In this document: piece by piece, positions 25,797 through 35,585 of the stretch
Layout of the letters: each line of letters begins with the position of its first letter
Numbering within the stretch: position 1 is the first letter of the stretch
Assembly (NCBI RefSeq): GCF_000208925.1
Contig: NW_001914897.1
Coordinates: 1 to 64,000, forward strand
DNA from: Entamoeba histolytica HM-1:IMSS
Lineage: Eukaryota > Evosea > Mastigamoebida > Endamoebidae
Length of the DNA: 64,000 nucleotides
Direction: 5' to 3'
The notes under the pieces: model-generated
Databases searched by the model: none
What the model saw: the letters and a program-made list of their open reading frames with translations, nothing else
What the model was told of the DNA's origin: nothing
Made by a program: the position numbers and the translations under genes

Positions 25797-28214
25797 TTAA
25801 TATTTCCACATTGAGATTGTACCATCTTTAAATCCACAACAAATAATATTCTTTTTTGAAGCAATACTAATTAGTCCAGAAGTGTTGTGTGAGTTTAAAG
25901 TGATAGACTGTGCTGGGTTGTCAGTTGGAAAAATATAAACTTCTCCACTCTCACCACCACAAATCAGCATCTCATTATTATAAGTCATATTACAAATTTT
26001 TTTCTTAATAGAATGAGTTGGGTGTGTTAACTCTCTAATATCCCAGTAATGAACTAATCTATCATTTCCAGCAGAAACAAAAGTGTAAGGACTTATTTGT
26101 TCAAGTCCAACAATACCTGATTTATGTCCTTTTATTTTAGATATTCTTGGATTAGAAATTGAAGGATCCCACAATTGAATAGTTCTATCAGCAGAGCCAC
26201 TAAGAAATAATGAATTAAATGGTTTTACAATTTGAACTTTTCTTTGATGACCAGAGTATGTAAATAATAAAGTTTGTCTCATGTCAGAATATCTATATCC
26301 CATAATTTTTTCATTCCAAACAATAAAGTCCATATCCTTCAACGGAAGAAATCCCTCTAATTTACCTTCATTAACATCAAAAACTTGAGACTCACGAGAG
26401 TCTGACCAATTAATATATTTAATGGTTCCACAATGATATCCAGATGCAATAAAGTTATTCATAACAAATTTAGTGGATACCAAACAACTATTTGGACCAA
26501 CAAATGTTCTTGATGACTCATCTTGTAAATTCCAAAGTCTAATTTTTCTATCAGAACTTCCACTAACTAATAATGAACAATCATCACTAATATCTAATGC
26601 TCGGATTAAATTTGTGTGACCTGTTAATACTGAATGTTTTGGAGTTGCCTTTTTCCATTCTTCATAAAAACATTGAGAAGAGTTTTGAAGAGGATATTCT
26701 GTGTTATAAAAAGGATGAAGTTGTTGTTGTTTATTTTGAATTATAAGTTTACTACAATATTCCATCATTGCTTTTAGTTGTTTGTTTGTTCGAGAAAGTG
26801 CAGTGATATCTTCTTTAGTAAAATACCGACTTATTTTAACCATTAAAGGTAATTGAATTTTTAATAATGGAGGAATAAATGGGTCTTTACTTGTAATAAT
26901 TGTTAATGGTTGTTTATAATTTTGAACAGGAGAAACATTTTGAAAAGAAAGTTCGATATTTCTTAAGAATTCTAACATAGCATGTAAAGCCACTTTATCA
27001 TTTAAACGAGGTAAAGTAGTTTTAGCAATTACTTTAACATTGAATTGAATATTCCAAGTTCCTTCACAACCACAAACATAAATGTAACTTGGACCAAAAT
27101 TATATTTTTGAATCCCTTTATTTTCTTCTTGAGAAGAAAGAGTGGATAAGCTTTTAAAATGAACTAAAGCACATTTTTCTGAATAAATAAAAGAAGAAAA
27201 TGAAATGTCTTCTCCATCATTTTGATATGACTTAGGACATGACTTATGAAATATTGTTGTTAAACTATCAGCTGTTTCTATTACTCTACAACGGTCTTGA
27301 AAGACTAATTCTATAAGTGTTTTTCTTGATAATCTAAATTCACATATCTTTTGAATTGAACCTTCAACAATAAATGATGCCTGGTCACATACAAATTCAA
27401 CACATGTAATTCTTGTATTATTAGAATCATACCAAACTTCTCCAACACTATCATGTTTTCCATTTAGAGTTAGTTCAAGACCAATACGCTCAGTAGTAAT
27501 AGCATTGATTATGTTTATTCTTTCTACAGTTTTATCATATTTTAAATAATCAAAACATGATTTTATTCTTCTAATTGGGATATAACTAAACCTTTCAAGA
27601 GATTCGTTAATGTCGTTTGATTGCAGCCAAGGAATAGGTTGAATAATTTCATAATCAGATATAAGACAACCATCTTTAGTTTCTTCAAGAGTAATTGCTT
27701 GCATTAATATTGCACTATCTCTAAATGGAATAATTTTTGATTTATCATGAGTAATACTTAATGAAAGAATATATGTTTTATCTGTAAATTCTTTAATAAC
27801 TCTTTTTAGACAAAGAGCATTCTTATTAAATCCAATTAAATTAAATTCCATTTCTACAATTAAATCAAAAATATTATCTTTCTGAATAAAATTTAACTTA
27901 TAAATAAAAGGAAGGTATTGAACATATGTCTCAAAGTGTAAAAAGAATTTATATAATTCAATAGTCTTTATAGGGATAATTCCTTCAATAACAATAACGT
28001 CCAACCTAACTTGTCAATATTTTTAACTATCTTTTTATTACTGAAAAGATTGAATCTGAATAATAGCAAACCCCTCTTCTTTTTTTAAATATCCAACAGT
28101 AAATGGTATCGACTCAATTGCAACTGTTTTCTTTTTAGTACATTCTTTACTATGAATACGTTTATTAAGACATTCTAAATCTTTAATAATATCATCAGTA
28201 GTGAATTGATTCAT
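25797..28214 (-). CDS. START-like / F-box / WD40 repeat protein, two exons
   Basis: Exon 1 is 28072-28214 and exon 2 is 25797-28005, giving 783 residues. The 66-nt intron (28006-28071) begins GTTTGC and ends TTAG. The large exon has no ATG at its head, and joining it to the short upstream ATG frame restores a continuous frame (inference). Residues ~45-220 have the strand/helix order of a START-type lipid-binding domain (IELYKFFLHFETYVQYLPFI... LKRVIKEF... FSYIPIRRIKSCFDYLK). An F-box-like segment lies at ~430 (LPLMVKISRYFTKEDITALSRTNKQL). The C-terminal ~280 residues are WD40 repeats (GHTNLIRALDISDDCSLLVSGSSDRKIRLWN, SGSADRTIQLWD, SAGNDRLVHYWD, GFKDGTISMWKY). F-box plus WD40 suggests an SCF substrate receptor. 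The START-like part may bring in lipid sensing. Confidence 0.72.
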
Positions 28215-28758
28215 AAAGAGTTAAAATAATTTTAAAATTCTTTTTTTTTTTCTTTTTTTTAATCAATAGAAGGGAAAAAGACCAAATTTAATAAAATGAA
28301 TGCTACATAAAACAAAAAAGTTCTTCTTTTTTTGGTATAACTTTTTTTTTAACTCTTTTGTTTTATTTTTTGAATTTCTATAACAAAATACTAATTATTG
28401 ATTATTCAAATATTTTTTTCTATTTTTTTTTTTTCGGAGTTGATATTGGGACAATATCATCAGACAAAAGATAATGATAAAAATATAAATAGATAAAAAA
28501 AAAACAGTCATTTCTTTTTCTAACTTAAAAGAATCTTCTTCATAGACTTACTTATAAAAAAGATAAAACAATAACATAACTAATAAATGAACCAATAAAT
28601 AACTGCTTAGTAGTAGTTATTAATAAATCAAAAAAGAATAATATATTGAAGTAGTAATAAAAATCGATATATAATAAAAGAGAAAATGAATTTAAAAAGA
28701 ATAATATAAATATTAAAAATAACATTCCATTTATTTTCTATAAAAATATACAGAACTA
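28215..28758. other. Divergent intergenic region
   Basis: About 0.55 kb between the divergent WD40 and PH-SH3 genes, AT-rich with A and T homopolymers. No gene is seen. Confidence 0.6.
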
Positions 28759-28768
28759 GAACTTTAAA
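28759..28768 (+). promoter_or_regulatory. GAACTTTAAA core promoter motif
   Basis: GAACTTTAAA ends 17 nt before the PH-SH3 start codon. A second GAAC lies 6 nt upstream (CAGAACTAGAAC). Confidence 0.6.
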
Positions 28769-28785
28769 ATTTGATATATATAATT

Positions 28786-29802
28786 ATGAGCTTCGATATT
28801 GATGAAGACTCCATTCCAGCCATTCGTGGTTGGGTAACAAAACAAGGTGGTTCACATAAAAGCTGGAAGAAAAGATGGTTCCAAACTACTCCACGTAATC
28901 CATTCAGATTAGACTATTATACTAATGACTCTTGCAGTTCATTAAAAGGACATATAGATATGTCTCAAGTTACTGATATGATTACTACAAGAAATAAAGA
29001 TAAAGATGGGTCAATGAGATATGGATTTCAATTAGTAACTGAAAAAAGAACTTGGAAATTGATTGTAGAAGGAGAAGAAGATGGTGAATATTGGAAAGAT
29101 TCATTTAGAAAATTAATTAATCAAGTAAGAAAATCAAAAGGTCTTCCCCCTTTGGAACGTAAAAAACATGACACTGGAAAACGCCATCACCATCATCATG
29201 ATAAAAAGAAAGAAGAGAAAAAAAAAACTACAACTACCTCTTCTACACCTGTTACTCCTGTTAATGCTGCACCACCTCCTCCAACCCCTATCACTGTAAC
29301 TACTACTTCAAATCCTACTACTGGTGTTGTCGTTGCTGCTGCACCACCACCTCCTCCATCTAAAATTAGTATCGCTGCTGCACCACCACATGTTACTAAT
29401 TACTCAAAACCTATTATTCAACAAGAACCTGAACAACAAGAAGATTCTGAAAAACAACAAGAAGAAGAACAATACGATCAACAGGATGAGCAATATGACC
29501 AACAGGATGAGCAGTATGATCAAGAAGAAGAAGGTGAATATTCTGATGAAGAATATGATGAAGATGATGACATTGCACCAGAAGAAATTTATGACAATGA
29601 AATAAGAGCTTGTGTACCACCTGAAAAATATGCTGTTGCTCTTCATGATTATGATTCTTCAACTGAAACTGAATTATCTATTAAAAGAGGTCAAAAAATT
29701 ATTATTTTTGATGATTCTGATCCAGAAGGATGGCTTGGTGCTGAAACAATTGATGGAAGTAGAGGATGGGTATCTTCTCATTACGTAAAAATACTCCTTT
29801 AA
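28786..29802 (+). CDS. PH-SH3 adaptor protein
   Basis: A 338-residue protein. An N-terminal PH domain (~10-115) starts IRGWVTKQGGSHKSWKKRWFQ and has the conserved Trp in its last helix (EYWKDSFRKLI). The basic KxxKKRW pattern in the first loop is typical of phosphoinositide binding. Then come a His/Lys patch, a Pro/Ala/Thr linker with PPPPP runs (~160-210), an acidic stretch with YDQQDEQ repeated three times (~228-265), and a C-terminal SH3 domain (~278-338) with ALHDYDS, GWLGAE and SSHYVKIL. The layout suggests recruitment of Pro-rich partners, such as the PPPLP tail of PTEN in this window, to membranes. The start chosen is the ATG 18 nt after the promoter motif. Confidence 0.88.
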   Translation: MSFDIDEDSIPAIRGWVTKQGGSHKSWKKRWFQTTPRNPFRLDYYTNDSCSSLKGHIDMSQVTDMITTRNKDKDGSMRYGFQLVTEKRTWKLIVEGEEDGEYWKDSFRKLINQVRKSKGLPPLERKKHDTGKRHHHHHDKKKEEKKKTTTTSSTPVTPVNAAPPPPTPITVTTTSNPTTGVVVAAAPPPPPSKISIAAAPPHVTNYSKPIIQQEPEQQEDSEKQQEEEQYDQQDEQYDQQDEQYDQEEEGEYSDEEYDEDDDIAPEEIYDNEIRACVPPEKYAVALHDYDSSTETELSIKRGQKIIIFDDSDPEGWLGAETIDGSRGWVSSHYVKILL

Positions 29803-29986
29803 CTGTGCAGTTCCTTTTATTTCAATTGATTTTTTATATTTTTTAATATAATAACTTTATAAAGTATTTAAACATTGAAAATGTAATATAAAGATATTTT
29901 TTTTATACTTATCTGATTTAAAAGAAAAAAAGTATACAAGTAAAATGAAGAAGATAAAATATAATCTAAAAATTAAACGTTCAATT

Positions 29987-30811
29987 TTAATTCATTGGAA
30001 TTTCTTCATTGATTGGTTGTTGAGAATCAACGAAAACACTTTCAAGTTGGTTTGAAGTTTCTGATTTTATTTCTACATTTTCTAATTTATAATAATTCTC
30101 AGGAACTTCACGCTCTCCTTCAACAAGAATAAATTCTCCAGTTAAAAAACCAAGTGCAAATCCTATAAATTCAGAGAATAATAATACTAAACAACTTTGC
30201 CATGAAATGTTATTGTTTGAATTGGAAATTAATCGACAAACAACAATAAATGGATTGACAATCATTCCACTTGGTAATGCAATACATCCAGCAGCAATCA
30301 CTCCAGGAATAAGAAGAGCAGCACTTTGTTTTCTATAAGTAATTAACATTAATACAAATATTAATATGAAACTGCCAAAACATTCAGAAAGAACTTGGAT
30401 AAAACTATATGTCTTAGAAGAAAAAGCAATAAGACTATCAGTAAAGAAGAGGTTTAGAGTTAAAACAGAGAATAAACCACCTAAAAATTGAGCAACAATA
30501 CTAACTAGTGTTTGCCAAAAAGTTTGTCCTCTTCTAAGAAAGAAAACAATAGAGATACCAGTATTAAATTGCCCATTACACACTGGTGAGAGAATTTCAA
30601 TAATTGGTCCTAATCCAAAAATAACTAAAAGAGAACAAATATATGTTGGATAATTAAGGTAAGCAGTACAATTTGTAAGATAGAATAAATAATAACTACC
30701 AATTAACTCACCAATAAAGAACCTTATTAATTTATTATGACAAAGAAGTCTATATTTCATATAATAACCATAAAAGGTTGATGTTCTTAACCGACTAGCT
30801 AACTTTTCCAT
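29987..30811 (-). CDS. Aquaporin-like (MIP superfamily) protein with altered NPA boxes
   Basis: A 274-residue protein with six hydrophobic spans, and cytosolic ends with an acidic C-terminal tail. The start (MEKLASRLR) is the first ATG of the frame. The MIP twofold plan is visible: RFFIGELIGSYYLFYL matches the conserved E in helix 1, and CNGQFNTGISIVFFLRRG stands where SGAHLNPAVTLA should be, so the first NPA is NTG. LSECFGSFILIFVLML matches helix 4 with its conserved Glu. SGMIVNPFIVVCRL stands in place of GxxMNPARxxGP, so the second NPA is NPF and the following Arg of the selectivity filter is not at its usual place. It is probably a divergent channel with changed selectivity, or a non-channel relative. 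Confidence 0.78.
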   Translation of the reverse strand: MEKLASRLRTSTFYGYYMKYRLLCHNKLIRFFIGELIGSYYLFYLTNCTAYLNYPTYICSLLVIFGLGPIIEILSPVCNGQFNTGISIVFFLRRGQTFWQTLVSIVAQFLGGLFSVLTLNLFFTDSLIAFSSKTYSFIQVLSECFGSFILIFVLMLITYRKQSAALLIPGVIAAGCIALPSGMIVNPFIVVCRLISNSNNNISWQSCLVLLFSEFIGFALGFLTGEFILVEGEREVPENYYKLENVEIKSETSNQLESVFVDSQQPINEEIPMN

Positions 30812-31128
30812 AGCACTGTTTTTGCACAGTTTTAAGTTACCTAATATAAATACAAAAAAAAATAAAAATGAATTAACAAACAAAAAATCAACTTTCGGTT
30901 CCTTCTTTTATTTTTTTCTACTGAATAGTGCTTTGTTTCTGTTAGCTTTAATAATTATTCATTGTGTCTTTTAACAAAAATAAGTTACAAAAATTATTTA
31001 TTATCTTTGGCGAGATATATATCTTTTTTTTTAAATTAATTCATCTTACTTAAAGAAAGTTTGAACGTCTTTTTTCTCTGTTTTAAATAAAAAATTTAAA
31101 CTAAGGAATTACTAACAAAAAATAATTC
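30812..31128. other. Intergenic region
   Basis: About 0.3 kb between the MIP gene start and the tubulin gene stop, both on the minus strand. AT-rich, nothing specific seen. Confidence 0.5.
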
Positions 31129-32496
31129 TTATTGTGCTGTCATTGACTCTCCTTCAGCTGTATTGTCAAAAGCAAGATTGGCATATTCTACTTCTAGTTC
31201 ATATAAGTCTTGTCGTGCATCAGTAAATTCATTTTCTTCCATTCCTTCTCCAACATAATGATGAACAAATGCTCTATTACCAAACATTAAGTCAAAGTTT
31301 TGATTTACTTTTTGGAATACTTGGCACATAGCTGTATGGTTAGCAATCATACATGCACTTCTAGCAGTAGAAGCATATGAACTACCAGGAACAGCAGTAG
31401 CTGGTTGACTATTAATACCACATTTAAATGAACATGGACACCATCCAACAAATGGAACTGTATTTTGTTTCTTAATTCCACTAACAGCAAGATTAACTTC
31501 ACGTGATGAAACATCTCCTCGATACATCATACAACAACTCATAAATTTACCTTTATTAATATCATCACATTGAATCATTAAACTATTTGGATCAAATAAT
31601 GATGATGTAAGTTCTTGAACTGATAATGTTTGTCTAATAGCTTTTTCTGGTGTAACAATTGGTGCATATGACATCATAGCAAAATGGTCTCTTGGGAATG
31701 GAACAAGATTAGTTGGAAATTCATTTAAGTCAACATTTAATGTACCTTCAAATCTTAATGATGCAGTAATAGAACTCATGGCTTGTGCAATTAATTGATT
31801 TAAATGGAAATATGATGGACTATGAACTCCTAATTGTTTTTGACATATTTTATAAATTGATTCATTATCAACCATAAAAGTACAATTTACAAATTTCATC
31901 ATAGCATGAGTATTTAACACAGCATTATATGGCTCAACAACTCCACTAGAAAGTTTTGGTGATGGCCAAATAACAGTGTTCAATTTAGTCTTTTTTGTAT
32001 ATTTGTCTGCTAATTTCTCACATAATGCTGCAGTAAAACCACTTCCAGTTCCTCCACCAACAGAATTATAAATGAAAAATCCTTGTAATCCTGTACAATT
32101 TTCTGTAGCTTTTCTAATAGCATCCATTGTTTGATTTAGTAATGGTTCATATCCTGTTTTTCCTTTAGCAAAATTAGAGGATGCATCTTCTTTACCACAA
32201 ATTAATTGTTCAGGATGATAAAGTCCAGAATATTCTCCAGTTTTAATTTCATCAATTACAGTAGGTTCAGTATCGACAAAAACTGAACGTGGAACATGTC
32301 TTCCATTTTGGAGTTCTTGGAAAAAGGCATTATAAGCAGTGTCACCATCATTAGTTATAACTGACCTTTTTTCATTAGTATTGGCAATAGCTGTTCCATC
32401 TGGTTGAATTCCATGTTCAAGGCAAAACAGCTCCCAACATTTATTTCCAAGTTGACATCCAGCTTGACCAATGTGTATTGTTATTACTTCCCTCAT
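31129..32496 (-). CDS. Divergent alpha-tubulin
   Basis: A 455-residue tubulin, microtubule building block. MREVITIHIGQAGCQLGNKCWELFCLEHGIQPDG is alpha-type. The nucleotide-binding GGGTGSG is present (~144-150). The alpha-specific Glu that catalyses GTP hydrolysis in the neighbouring beta subunit is kept (NVDLNEFPTNLVPFPRDHF). The C-terminal tail ends GESMTAQ, so the terminal Glu-Glu-Tyr used in the tyrosination cycle is missing and the tail is only weakly acidic. The K40-loop region reads NEKRSVITNDGDTAYNAFF, with no clear counterpart of acetylated Lys40. In Entamoeba, microtubules are mainly intranuclear spindle structures, which fits loss of these cytoplasmic marks. Confidence 0.95.
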   Translation of the reverse strand: MREVITIHIGQAGCQLGNKCWELFCLEHGIQPDGTAIANTNEKRSVITNDGDTAYNAFFQELQNGRHVPRSVFVDTEPTVIDEIKTGEYSGLYHPEQLICGKEDASSNFAKGKTGYEPLLNQTMDAIRKATENCTGLQGFFIYNSVGGGTGSGFTAALCEKLADKYTKKTKLNTVIWPSPKLSSGVVEPYNAVLNTHAMMKFVNCTFMVDNESIYKICQKQLGVHSPSYFHLNQLIAQAMSSITASLRFEGTLNVDLNEFPTNLVPFPRDHFAMMSYAPIVTPEKAIRQTLSVQELTSSLFDPNSLMIQCDDINKGKFMSCCMMYRGDVSSREVNLAVSGIKKQNTVPFVGWCPCSFKCGINSQPATAVPGSSYASTARSACMIANHTAMCQVFQKVNQNFDLMFGNRAFVHHYVGEGMEENEFTDARQDLYELEVEYANLAFDNTAEGESMTAQ

Positions 32497-32874
32497 ATTT
32501 TGAAAATTTCAAGTTCAAGTTGTTTGAAGTTCTAGTTGAAAAATCTTTAGTTGACTTTTCTTTTCACCTTTAGCACTTCTCTTTCCTTTACTTCTTTGAG
32601 TTATGTTTATGTCCTCTCTTTTCCAATAAGTTTCCCCAAGATTTTAATTAATTTATTGTTTTAGTTTTTGAGTATTTTTTAACCTATCTCAAAACTTATT
32701 TTAGGGATTTGTTAAGATATTGTTTTGAATCACATTTTAATATGTTAGCAACTAAAGTATTTTTGCAACCGTACAAAAAAGAGTTTTATCATGAGAAATT
32801 CTTATGGAATAAAATTTAGAACTTGCAATTATAAAAACAAGGAAATTTCCCATCTGGGAATATCATTTTAATTT
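32497..32874. other. Divergent intergenic region of tubulin and TBC genes
   Basis: About 0.38 kb. It contains GAACTT-like strings on both strands (for example TTAGAACTTGC at ~32816) that may serve as GAAC elements. No gene seen. Confidence 0.5.
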
Positions 32875-33816
32875 ATGGGAGATACACCATCTAAACCTGA
32901 AGATACACCATCTTCATTTGAACAACAACCAGACTATTCTAAATACACTGCACAACAAGTATTTGATGATTGGGAGGAAATTGAAATGAAAGCTCCAGCA
33001 TTTATTCGTCGTTTTGTAAAGTCAATTGATAATAAAACTAGACTAAGATACTGGCTAACAATGGCTAATCCTGAACAATATACTATAAAAAATCCAGACT
33101 TATTTCAAAGTTTATGTGCACAAGCTGAAGTAAGAATGATAAATGATGAAGAATTTAAAAAAATTGGTCAAAAAATTGATTTAGATGTAAATAGAACATT
33201 TCCAAATGATCCACAAATGACTGAAGATAAACGACTTGACTTAAGAGATATCTTACGATCTTTTGCTATTTTATTACCAAAAACAGGATATTGTCAAGGA
33301 ATGTCATTTTTGGCAGGACAAATTTTATTGGTTACCCAAAATCCCGAAGATACATTATGGATTTTTACTTATTTTATGAAAGACTTAAATTTATATGGAT
33401 TATTTTGTGATGGATTACCTTTATTAAAATTTGCAGTATTTTGTATTGAATGGGTTATTAAACATCGTGTTCCTTCATTAACTAAATACTTCCAAGAAAA
33501 AGATACACCATTACTTCTTGTTGTTGGTCAATGGCTAACAGCATTATTTAGTATTAATTTTGATAAATGTGTAACATTAAAAATATGGGATATGTTTTTA
33601 TTAGAAGGATTTGTCTGGTTAGTAAAGGTAAGTTCTGCTCTATTATTAATACATGGTGATCTTTTTAATGGACTTATTGATGAAGTAGTAATCCAATTAA
33701 GACAAGCAACATTAAAAGATGAGTGGAGAAATGTTTCTATGACAGCAGATGGGATTGTTTTTGGAGAAAAAGAGTTAAAAGAGTGTAAATTGGCATATGA
33801 CCAATCTCAACAATAA
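32875..33816 (+). CDS. TBC-domain Rab GTPase-activating protein
   Basis: A 313-residue protein that is mostly one TBC domain (~55-275). The catalytic dual fingers are intact: the Arg finger in KIDLDVNRTFP (the IxxDxxR motif) and the Gln finger in GYCQGMSFLAG (the YxQ motif). Other family blocks are present: RYWLTMAN, LRSFAILLPKTG and KIWDMFLLEG. Such proteins switch off Rab GTPases by speeding GTP hydrolysis. No further domain is seen, only a short polar N-terminus. It is functionally complementary to the DENN exchange factors elsewhere in the window, but there is no evidence that they act on the same Rab. Confidence 0.92.
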   Translation: MGDTPSKPEDTPSSFEQQPDYSKYTAQQVFDDWEEIEMKAPAFIRRFVKSIDNKTRLRYWLTMANPEQYTIKNPDLFQSLCAQAEVRMINDEEFKKIGQKIDLDVNRTFPNDPQMTEDKRLDLRDILRSFAILLPKTGYCQGMSFLAGQILLVTQNPEDTLWIFTYFMKDLNLYGLFCDGLPLLKFAVFCIEWVIKHRVPSLTKYFQEKDTPLLLVVGQWLTALFSINFDKCVTLKIWDMFLLEGFVWLVKVSSALLLIHGDLFNGLIDEVVIQLRQATLKDEWRNVSMTADGIVFGEKELKECKLAYDQSQQ

Positions 33817-35585
33817 TTAATGGTAATGAAAAAAGGTAATAAAAATGGAATTTATCAACAATATGTTAATTCATTTTTTTATCGATAAATATTTTTCTTC
33901 TTTTTAAGCCTTTGTTTATTTTCTACCTTAATTTTAAGGATTTGCATTTTTCTTATTTTATGAATGGGAGAAGGAATCATTTCATTACTACTAGTCTTAC
34001 TTTGACTAATCTTCTTTTAGTCTAACCCACACTTCAGTAGTTCCTTATATTACAACAATGTAATATTCTACTATATTCTCTTGCTCCACCCTTTGCAACT
34101 TTACCTAATACATTTCTAATTCAAATACACCGTCATAATCCGATAATAACTGGGAGGGTTGAAGTTTGAATTGTATGAGTGTTTGTGTGTGGTGTTTCAG
34201 ATATGTCACCTTCGATCTAACAGGTAAAGAAAACAAAGAAATATGAAAGAATGATTCTTTGTTGTATTTTCAAATTAATTAATAATCAATATTAATAAAG
34301 TAATGAAATGAATAATAATGAGAATAATGTAATTTAAACAAAATGAAATAAAAAGAATGATAAATAATTAATATTTCATTGAATAAAATGTTATTGAACT
34401 TTCATATTTCATATATTAATTAATTAGTTCATTTATTATTCATTTTATTTAAATTATTGTTTATTTAAAATATAAACTATCATATTTTATATTAGTTTAT
34501 TTAATGCTTTTAAATTACTTCATCAAACATACAGTAGAAATAGAATCATGTCGTCTTTCTAATGATGTTCAATCATTATACATAATTATTATCTTTTTAA
34601 TTATTTCTTCTTTATGATAAATAATACTGACAAATTATTTTCTAGTTTCTTAATCAATAAATTCAATATCTTCTTTTACAAACACAAATATTTTGGGAAT
34701 TTTGTTTTCTATTTATTTCATTGTTTTATTTCTTTCGTGTTCTTCTTCTTGTTGATTTTTTAGAAAGAATAATTTATTTAATTTCAGTTCTTTCAATTTC
34801 CAAATCACAATAACTAATTTCTTCTATGTATTTCATTCTTGTATTTCTTTGCAATTTCTTTACTTTTATTTATTTCGTTCTTCTTTTCTCGTTTAATGTT
34901 TCTATCTTTTTTATCTTTTTCTTCAGTAATACTATGATAAAGAGTGTCTCTTTTTCAACTTCTTCTACATTAATTGGTGTTATTAACATTTTTCATTGTC
35001 ATCATCCTTACAATTTCATTTTATCTTTGTGTATTATCATAACAAGATGAATCTTTTGAATCAACAAAACATAATAGAAATGAATATTTTACAGTTATTC
35101 CAATAAAAATTCCAACAATTTTTGTTATCACTTATCTACTTTTGTTTTCTTCATGAACTTTTTTATGAATACAACAATATTATTTAATCAAATCGATACA
35201 ACCATGTCTTCAAATGTTTGATATTGTGGAATTATTCTGTATTATTCTATTCATTGATTTATTATTTTATGAAAACTAGTTGAAATTCAAAACAATATCA
35301 ATTATTTATTCATATTCTTTTCATTCTTCATATGTCTTGTAACACAAATATATTAATAATAAACATATTTCATTTATCACTTTCTCATTACATTCATTTT
35401 GTTTCTTTAGTTTTGTGTTATTATTTTCTTTCAAAACACTTTTCTTCATTTTGAATTTAAAAAATGTATTTTCCATCACTTGTATTTCAAATGATAACTA
35501 ATTTAATTTATTTACTATTCATTGAATGTTATTAGTTGTTAGTTGTTTTAAATAATAATTAAACAAAATAATTAAGCAAATAATT
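33817..35585. other. AT-rich intergenic region with a SINE-like remnant
   Basis: About 1.8 kb. A 95-bp segment at 34125-34218 is related to the SINE-like element at 4814-5536 (listed separately). The rest is AT-rich with scattered (T/A)-rich ORFs that look like chance frames. Confidence 0.6.
34125..34218 (-). repeat. Diverged copy of the SINE-like element's 5' end
   Basis: The segment aligns with 5423-5515. It shares GATAATAACTGGGAG (versus GACGATAACTGGGAG), a TTGAAG block, GTGTGGTGT, and the terminal CTTCGATCT (versus CTTCGAATCT). Upstream sequence (33960-34120) is not obviously related, and I found no clean target duplication. Confidence 0.65.

Noticed and set aside
34826..35050. 74-codon hydrophobic frame (+)
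   Set aside because: T-rich chance frame in intergenic DNA with no supporting motif.
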